DNA from: Clostridiales bacterium
GTDB taxonomy: Bacteria > Bacillota > Clostridia > Lachnospirales > Lachnospiraceae
Direction: 5' to 3'
DNA length: 10,907 bases
Assembly (NCBI GenBank): GCA_015655565.1
Contig: JAATEU010000593.1
Location: forward strand, 1 to 10,907
Made by a program: the position numbers and the translations under genes. Of the stretch, positions 6,233 through 10,907 are shown in pieces. The notes below the pieces were generated by a model. That model was given only the letters and a program-made list of their open reading frames with translations. It searched no databases and was not told where the DNA came from. Each line of letters begins with the position of its first letter. Positions within the stretch are counted from its first letter, which is position 1.

Positions 6233-7840
6233 CTAGTCAAGGTACTTTTTTAGTGTACTCCGAATTGCATCCGTGCCCTGAATTAATTCTGCAAAAAGCG
6301 CTTCTACCTTTTCTCCCAAACCTGCTTCATACAAATCAACCCCAAAGATTGATTTATTATTTAAAACTTCTTTTAAGGTTTCATGAATTCCATCCTTATC
6401 ACCTAATTTTATTTTGGAAAAACCCGGTATTAAGGTTATAAGCATAGGATCAGGACTTAGCTCAAAAGGCTTTCCTTTATCATCAATTCCCATAAGATAC
6501 CGGCACCAGCCAGCCAGTACTAAAGGTATATAAATTAGATTCTTTACCTCCAATTCATCGTCTGCTGCATATGCTTTTATGGTTTCACCAAAGCGGATAC
6601 TTAGTTTTTGTGAGGTATCACAGGCAATTCGCTGTGGTGTATCCGGCATAAACGGATTTGGTAATCTCACCTTAAGTACTTCATCTATAAAGTCCTTCGG
6701 CTTAATAATTCCGGGATCTGAAACAACAGGCAGTCCTTCTGTATATCCCACTTTTTCTGCTAAGGCTGCCAATTCCTTGTCTTTCATTTCCTCCCATATC
6801 TTATTATAAGATAATAGACACCCAAAGATTGCCAAAGCCGTATGAAGCGGATTTAAGCAGGTGCAAACCTTCATTTTTTCAACTTTGTCAACGGTTTCTT
6901 TATCCGTATAAATAATGCCGCCCTGCTCTAAAGGTAACCGCCCGTTTTTAAAATTATTTTCTATAACCAGATATTGTGGTTCTTCCGCATTGACAAAAGG
7001 GGCCACATAAGTATTTTTTGAAGTTACAACTGCCTTTGTATCTTCAAAGCCAATGGAATCCAGCATTTCAATAACGGAATCCGCAGGCCTTGGTGTTATT
7101 TTATCAATCATAGTCCAGGGATATGCAATCTTCTCTTTCACATAGGTTAAGAACTCCTGTTCAACTATCTTATTCTCGACCCAATATTTTGCAAAAGTTG
7201 TAACGGCCTCATAAAGTCTTGTCCCATTATGGGAGCAGTTATCCATACTTACCAGGGTTAAAGGTAATTTACCGGAACTAAATCTTTCATAACATAAAGC
7301 TGCTAATTTACCAATATAACTGGCTGCGCAGGACGGCCTGCTGCTAAAATCCTCCGCTACACTACTTATAAATTCTTGTTTTTGATTCACTAAACTATAA
7401 CCTTTCTCCGTTATGGTAAAAGATGCCATCTTTAATCCGGGATTTCGGAAAATTTCTGTCAGCCTGTCACAGTCTTTTGTATTCTTCGTATCCACACATA
7501 ATGATTCAGCAATACTGCCGATTACTTTTTTCTCCAGATTACCATCTGCCTTCAGGGTTACCAGCAGGCTTAAGTTATCATAATTCTTATAACTTTTATC
7601 AATTATCTCATAATCATAGCCTTCCGCAACAATAATCCCGGTTTTTAAAATTCCCTTATTTAATAAATTCTGACATACTGCAGCCGGAAATACACGAAAG
7701 ATATTACCTGCCCCAAAATGTATCCATTCCGGATTTTTTTTAGTCCGTTCAATCATTTTATTCCGGTCGAATTGCGGCAGTTCAAAGCCACTCTTCTCCC
7801 ATATATTTTTATTTTCTAATTCAACCTGTTTTAATTTCAT
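6233..7840 (-). CDS. uxuB: Fructuronate reductase / D-mannonate oxidoreductase (mannitol dehydrogenase family)
   Basis: This cytoplasmic NAD(H)-dependent enzyme interconverts D-fructuronate and D-mannonate, the step before UxuA in glucuronate catabolism. The product from the ATG at 7840 has 535 residues, typical of the Firmicutes form and longer than the E. coli protein. The Rossmann-type N-terminus has HFGAGNIFR (41-49). FTITEKGY (141-148) and SMDNCSHNG (198-206) are family landmarks. The C-terminal catalytic segment KVCTCLNPLHTALA has K324, N330 and H333. I prefer 7840 because GGGAG precedes it; an ATG 13 codons upstream (7879) has no ribosome binding site. The neighbours uxuA and the GntR gene support the uronate role. 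A different polyol or aldonate substrate within the same family is possible but less likely. Confidence 0.88.
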   Translation of the reverse strand: MKLKQVELENKNIWEKSGFELPQFDRNKMIERTKKNPEWIHFGAGNIFRVFPAAVCQNLLNKGILKTGIIVAEGYDYEIIDKSYKNYDNLSLLVTLKADGNLEKKVIGSIAESLCVDTKNTKDCDRLTEIFRNPGLKMASFTITEKGYSLVNQKQEFISSVAEDFSSRPSCAASYIGKLAALCYERFSSGKLPLTLVSMDNCSHNGTRLYEAVTTFAKYWVENKIVEQEFLTYVKEKIAYPWTMIDKITPRPADSVIEMLDSIGFEDTKAVVTSKNTYVAPFVNAEEPQYLVIENNFKNGRLPLEQGGIIYTDKETVDKVEKMKVCTCLNPLHTALAIFGCLLSYNKIWEEMKDKELAALAEKVGYTEGLPVVSDPGIIKPKDFIDEVLKVRLPNPFMPDTPQRIACDTSQKLSIRFGETIKAYAADDELEVKNLIYIPLVLAGWCRYLMGIDDKGKPFELSPDPMLITLIPGFSKIKLGDKDGIHETLKEVLNNKSIFGVDLYEAGLGEKVEALFAELIQGTDAIRSTLKKYLD

Positions 7841-7947
7841 ATTTACCCGGCTCCCATCCGCCCTTTTTAGCGGGCGCATAAATCAACGTGTGAAATTGCT
7901 CTTATTTTCCACTTGCTACTCTTTATTTCCCACTTGCTCCCATACCT
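7841..7947. repeat. uxuA-uxuB spacer with an imperfect tandem duplication
   Basis: The 107-nt gap contains two adjacent imperfect copies of a roughly 20-nt unit, 7901-7920 and 7921-7940, sharing CACTTGCT preceded by a pyrimidine-rich stretch. A weak 5-bp G+C hairpin (CGCCC with GGGCG, near 7858-7876) lies closer to the uxuB start. No promoter is evident, so uxuB is probably read from the uxuA promoter. Confidence 0.5.
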
Positions 7948-9020
7948 TTATTTTTTATCGGCTTTCTCAATTGCTTCCAATAAGCCGTTTAAATAAGCCG
8001 CACCTAAAGCACGGTCATATAGTCCATATCCGGGCATGGCTACCTCTCCCCAGATTGCACGCCCATGATCCGGACGGACCGGACCGTCAAATCCCACTTC
8101 GTAAAGAGTTTTCATAATTTCATACATATCAAAGGAACCATCCCTGGACAGATGTGCTGCTTCATCAAACTTACCCGGAGCGTGATGAATTAAATTACGC
8201 ACATGGGCAAAATGAATTCTTCCTTTTGCTGCACGAATGATTCCACAAATATCATTATCTGGGTTGGAACCATAGGAACCGGAACATAAGGTAAGTCCGT
8301 TAAATTCAGCATCTACGGTATTCAAAAGCCTGATGACATTATCCTTATTCGTAATGATTCTCGGAAGATTAAACACCGGCCAGGCAGGATCATCCGGATG
8401 GATAGCCATCTTAATATCATATTTTTCACATACCGGACGTATCTTATTTAAGAAATATACCAGGTTATGAAACAATTTTTCATTATCTACGTCTTTATAT
8501 TTTTCAAACAATTCCTTTACATGGGTCAGCCTCTCCGGTTCCCATCCCGGCAGTACAAAACCGTACTGTTTTTATCAATTTCACCGAACATTTTTATAGG
8601 GTCTATTTTATCTATTAAATCCTGGTCATACGACAATACCGTGGAACCGTCCGGTCTTTTTTTTGCCAGGTCAGAACGTGTCCAATCAAAAACAGGCATG
8701 AAATTATAACATACCATGTGAATATCCGCCTTAGCTAAATTCTCCAGGGTTGTAATATAATTTTCAATATATTCTTCCCTTTCCGGGAGCCCTATTTTAA
8801 TTGCATCATGTATATTTACACTTTCGATTCCGGCTATAACCAGTCCACCGGCTTCAACCTCCGCTTTTAGTTTCAGAATATCCTCTAATGTCCATGCATC
8901 CCCTACAGGAACATCATATAAAGTAGTGATTACACCTGTTACACCAGGTATCTGCCTGATTTGCTCCAAAGTAACAGAATCATGGTTACTGCCAAACCAA
9001 CGGAAAGTCATTTGCATCAT
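7948..9020 (-). pseudogene. uxuA: Mannonate dehydratase UxuA, interrupted by a single-base frameshift
   Basis: UxuA dehydrates D-mannonate to 2-keto-3-deoxy-D-gluconate. The N-terminal part (9020-8526) begins MMQMTFRWFGSNHD and runs through FMPVFDWTRSDLAKKRPDGS. It then leaves frame after GEIDK and stops after an out-of-frame tail (NSTVLYCRDGNRRG). The -1 frame continues without a gap as KQYGFVLPGWEPERLTHV and onward to 7948, including IHPDDPAWP, LCSGSYGSNPDND, HVRNL and RPDHGRAIWGE. These His, Cys, His and Asp/His motifs form the metal site in this family. The break is at a run of five A on the minus strand (8573-8569); a sixth A would restore one protein of about 357 residues, the usual length. 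GGAGG lies 5-8 nt before ATGs at 9020 and 9017. Either this is a real recent mutation or a sequencing error in a homopolymer. Confidence 0.9.
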
Positions 9021-9135
9021 TTTTTCCTCCTTATTCTTCCTTGTCTTATATTTTTTATTATAGTTTTTACTGTAAGAAAAAATCCTTTATTCATAATTTT
9101 TTCCATAATAAATACCTATCTTGCTTTCGTCTTGT

Positions 9136-9181
9136 ATACTAGTATGTTAAATACATTACTATTCATATACAATCTTGTCAA
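9136..9181 (-). promoter_or_regulatory. uxu operon promoter with overlapping palindromic operator candidate
   Basis: On the minus strand a perfect -35 TTGACA (9181-9176) is followed after 17 bases by a weak -10 TAATGT (9158-9153). Just past the expected start is ATACTAGTAT (9136-9145), a perfect 10-bp palindrome within TTGTATACTAGTATGTTA. Such short TTGTATAC-type palindromes are typical GntR/FCD operators, and the location suits repression by the GntR protein encoded at 5487-6194. In addition TTGTCA (9175-9180) and TGACAA (9192-9197) form an inverted repeat over the -35. The -10 is poor, as expected for a promoter that needs help or is tightly controlled. Confidence 0.45.
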
Positions 9182-9280
9182 CTAAAATACATGACAAAAT
9201 TAAAAAAGTTTTTTATGCAATATTAATGAATACCTTAAAAGTAAAATCTCAATTATAAATAAATTAATTTAAAACATAAT

Positions 9281-9373
9281 AATGGAGCTTTTATAATATT
9301 CTCATACAATATAACCAGCGCAAGAATTCCAAACGCCGGTATGTTAATCATGAGAATTTACAGCAGCTCCATT
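9281..9373. other. Long three-tier imperfect hairpin after the collagen-like gene
   Basis: Three nested pairings share one axis: AATGGAGCT (9281-9289) with AGCTCCATT (9365-9373); ATTCTCAT (9298-9305) with ATGAGAAT (9350-9357); ACCAGCG (9314-9320) with CGCCGGT (9334-9340, one mismatch). It begins 18 nt after the stop of the collagen-like gene. On the plus strand the stem is followed by a T-run (TTTTTATCTTT). On the minus strand only an interrupted one follows (ATTATGTTTT). It may serve as the 3' end or terminator of the collagen-like transcript, but it is larger and more elaborate than a usual terminator. A small mobile repeat or structured RNA is possible. Confidence 0.55.
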
Positions 9374-9390
9374 TTTATCTTTCTGTATTT

Positions 9391-10167
9391 TTATGATAAT
9401 TTTAATATATAAAGGGATGCAACAACACTGCCATGAGCAAGGAGCGGGAATCCGATGGTTGCAAAGGAATCATTTGTTACGGTAAGAATTGCGGGTGTAT
9501 TACCGGTAACTTCAACAATAGCAGAGATTTCAATTATATTGGTTGCTGCAAAAGCACCGGCAGTTCCACCTACAACAGGAGCACCATTTAAGTTAATGGA
9601 AATAGATGTAAGCGCACCTATAACATCAGCTGTAAATGAGACCAGATAACAACCATTCTCAGTAAGAATTGTTTCTTTTGCATTCGGTAAGGTTATTCCC
9701 GTTGGTGTAGCTGGAATATTACCACTTGGAAATTCAAAATCATCACCGCCAAGTATTGTGATTGCATGATCCGTACTAAAACGATATACAAAGCTTGCTA
9801 AGCTGCCTGGAGGACCGGGGGGTCCCGCCGAACCGGGTGCCCCTGCCGGGCCTGCCGGACCAATTTCACCTGCTGGACCTATCGGACCGATAGCTCCTGC
9901 CGGACCAGGTGGACCTATTGCTCCGGCCGGACCCTGCGGACCTTGTGGGCCTTGTGGACCAGGTGGTCCGGGTCTACCTGGTGAGCCGGGTGGATTTTTC
10001 TGACATGGATCTGACGGACATGGATTTGGTGGACACGGATTTGGTGGACACATATGTCTTCCCGGATTCCATGGATTACCCATATTAGCAGCTGCAACAA
10101 TAGGTTTATCTATATCTGATTTATCAATTGAGGATTTCGAATTCGATGAATTTTGATCAGCGTTCAT
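9391..10167 (-). CDS. Collagen-like GXY-repeat protein, probably spore or cell surface (BclA-like architecture)
   Basis: A 258-residue protein in three parts. Residues 1-60 are a Ser/Asp/Lys-rich start and then a Cys-Pro ladder ([17 protein letters not shown]), with cysteines at 40, 45, 50 and 55. Residues 61-120 are 20 uninterrupted Gly-X-Y triplets rich in GPA, GPQ and GAI, expected to form a collagen triple helix. Residues from about 125 to the end are a beta-rich domain ([18 protein letters not shown] ... [12 protein letters not shown]) resembling the C1q/TNF-like trimerising tip of BclA-type exosporium proteins. No signal peptide or sortase motif is present, which fits assembly from the mother cell onto the spore. 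AAGGAG precedes the ATG by about 8 nt. The surface role is inferred from architecture. The regular cysteine spacing suggests disulfide cross-linking. Confidence 0.85.
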   Translation of the reverse strand: MNADQNSSNSKSSIDKSDIDKPIVAAANMGNPWNPGRHMCPPNPCPPNPCPSDPCQKNPPGSPGRPGPPGPQGPQGPQGPAGAIGPPGPAGAIGPIGPAGEIGPAGPAGAPGSAGPPGPPGSLASFVYRFSTDHAITILGGDDFEFPSGNIPATPTGITLPNAKETILTENGCYLVSFTADVIGALTSISINLNGAPVVGGTAGAFAATNIIEISAIVEVTGNTPAILTVTNDSFATIGFPLLAHGSVVASLYILKLS

Positions 10168-10192
10168 ACCAAAGCTCCTTTCTGTTTGAATC

Positions 10193-10243
10193 AGGATTAA
10201 GAATCCTTACACAATAATAATATGGCTTTAGCTAAAAAATGTG
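10193..10243 (-). promoter_or_regulatory. Possible sporulation (sigma-K-like) promoter and 5' hairpin of the collagen-like gene
   Basis: On the minus strand CACA (10243-10240) and CATATTATT (10224-10216) resemble the sigma-K pattern AC-N16-CATANNNTA, with a mismatch in the last base. No good sigma-A promoter is seen here. A small hairpin (AGGATT/AATCCT, 10193-10207) lies in the leader. The match is short and A+T-rich DNA gives such hits often, so this is weak support for expression in the mother cell. Confidence 0.3.
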
Positions 10244-10320
10244 AAGCATAATTCATCATTATTCAATTTTATTTAACATAAGACCCATCTATAATCTAAT
10301 GTTTTTTATTTCCGTTGGTT

Positions 10321-10461
10321 TTAGACATGGAGACGCTTCCGGCGGTTTTTTGCTACGCCTTCGGTCCTTGCAATTTCTGATTTGCTAACGCCAAGTATTC
10401 AGTGTGCGTAGATCCTCCTGCCCTGTTTCACAGGAAGAGTATCAAGGGCAGCGTATCGTAA
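10321..10461 (-). pseudogene. Decayed fragment of a sigma-70 region 4-like HTH protein
   Basis: One minus-strand frame reads AALDTLPVKQGRRIYAH, an in-frame TGA (10401-10399), then ILGVSKSEIARTEGVAKN and a divergent tail ending at TAA (10323-10321). LPxKQxRRIYAHYxLGxSKxEIARxEGV is the recognisable core of small sigma-70-like helix-turn-helix proteins common on conjugative and integrative elements of Firmicutes. The upstream part and the end of the recognition-helix region are missing, and the stop sits where Tyr or Phe is expected. The local G+C content is higher than in the flanking DNA. This is probably a relic of a lost mobile element. Family recognition is from a short core. Confidence 0.5.
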
Positions 10462-10500
10462 TCAACCATCGCCGCCTTTAGCTCCGCATTGACACAATGA

Positions 10501-10529
10501 TTGTTAAGTTGAGGGAAAAGCTGTATAAT
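10501..10529 (+). promoter_or_regulatory. Sigma-A type promoter upstream of the CPBP gene
   Basis: TTGTTA (10501-10506) and a perfect TATAAT (10524-10529) are separated by 17 bases. Transcription would start near 10536, only about 8 nt before the ATG at 10544, which would leave no room for a ribosome binding site. Confidence 0.5.
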
Positions 10530-10543
10530 ATACATGGTTTTTT

Positions 10544-10907
10544 ATGTCACATACAGATAATCTAGAATTTACCACAAAGTTAGTTTGCGGGCGGATTTAT
10601 TCCTACCATTTTAGAAATTACCGGAACTCCACTCGTAACTTTTATTTTCTATTTCGGTGGCGGATCACCCTCTGTAGTTGCCCTTTTCCTTGTGTTTATC
10701 ACATTTCCAAAAGCCGCAAGAAAAGACTACTTTCACAGTTGTTTCAGTTTCAAGCATATGGGCTGGAAATATCCGCTGTGGACGTTTGCCTTATTTACGG
10801 CAATTACAATTATTGGACTGCTGATAAGGATGATATTTTTACACCTTGATCATCTTCCACAAATAATATCTTCATGGAGTATCTCCTTTCTTTTTTTTCT
10901 TGGGTTC
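10544..10907 (+). pseudogene. CPBP (CAAX protease-like) intramembrane metalloprotease, 5' part, probably frameshifted, cut by the window edge
   Basis: From 10584 to the end one plus-strand frame is open for 108 codons. It encodes membrane-like sequence: FAGGFIPTILEITGTPLVTF, GGGSPSVVALFLVF, a charged loop (PKAARKDYFHSCFSFKHMGWKYP) and another helix (LWTFALFTAITIIGLLI). This resembles the N-terminal half of type II CAAX/CPBP proteases, several of which act in bacteriocin self-immunity. The catalytic Glu/His motifs would lie beyond the window. This frame has a TAG at 10581-10583 and no standard start before it. A plausible start, ATG at 10544 (MSHTDNLEFTTKL), is in a different frame; joining the two needs a one-base loss or two-base gain near 10580-10586. 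No ribosome binding site precedes 10544. Alternatively this is a fragment with no start. Confidence 0.5.

Noticed and set aside
8569..8580. Programmed -1 ribosomal frameshift in uxuA
   Set aside because: The heptamer is T AAA AAC rather than A AAA AAC and no strong downstream pseudoknot was recognised. Simple deletion or sequencing error explains it better.
9915..10100. His/Val/Arg-rich 61-codon open frame inside the collagen-like gene
   Set aside because: It is the alternate-frame reading of the GXY and Cys-Pro repeats and has no ribosome binding site.
10544..10849. 101-codon plus-strand protein in the frame starting at 10544
   Set aside because: Beyond the first dozen codons its sequence is not protein-like, while the neighbouring frame encodes CPBP-like membrane helices open to the window edge.
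1..10907. tRNA or rRNA genes
   Set aside because: No cloverleaf, T-loop GGTTCGAAT-like signature or rRNA core motif was recognised on either strand.

Overview
The window looks like a low-GC, spore-forming Clostridia chromosome, most likely Lachnospiraceae. The reasons are A+T-rich DNA, strong AGGAGG-type ribosome binding sites, a DUF3793 gene, a Firmicutes-type uronate module and a spore-surface-type collagen-like protein. Species cannot be given from sequence alone. All intact genes are on the minus strand. The plus strand carries only remnants or broken genes.

Layout from right to left, in the direction of minus-strand transcription. (a) 10907-10320 holds the 5' part of a CPBP (CAAX protease-like) membrane protein gene on the plus strand with an apparent early frameshift. 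It lies next to a decayed minus-strand fragment of a sigma-70/HTH protein of the kind carried by integrative elements. (b) 10167-9391 is a collagen-like GXY protein with a Cys-Pro ladder, followed by a long three-tier imperfect hairpin (9281-9373). (c) 9180-5487 is a hexuronate module: a promoter with a palindromic operator candidate, uxuA (mannonate dehydratase, broken by a -1 frameshift in a short A run), uxuB (fructuronate reductase of the mannitol dehydrogenase family) and a GntR/FCD regulator. msrA follows and ends at a clear terminator (4816-4850). (d) 4621-3878 is a DUF3793 gene whose promoter lies between two Fur-box-like palindromes, so it is probably iron-repressed. (e) 3866-3500 is a clutter zone: a hairpin-forming repeat (a diverged partial copy is at the left window edge), an 18-nt tandem duplication, a strong bidirectional terminator and a remnant of an ABC-2 type permease. 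(f) 3477-103 is a complete four-gene OpuC-type compatible-solute ABC importer with its own sigma-A promoter: ATPase with tandem CBS domains, two permeases and a lipoprotein.

How the genes work together: UxuB and UxuA are consecutive steps from D-fructuronate to 2-keto-3-deoxygluconate, and the GntR protein is the probable local repressor. As written, the sequence predicts a non-functional UxuA, so the pathway would be interrupted unless another copy exists or the frameshift is an error. The Opu operon imports betaine, carnitine or choline-type osmolytes. MsrA, DUF3793 and the collagen-like protein appear to be independent units.

I found no convincing new multi-gene system. The most useful leads are the doubly Fur-flanked DUF3793 promoter, the uxuA frameshift, the structured repeat, the long hairpin after the collagen-like gene, and the two remnants at the right edge.
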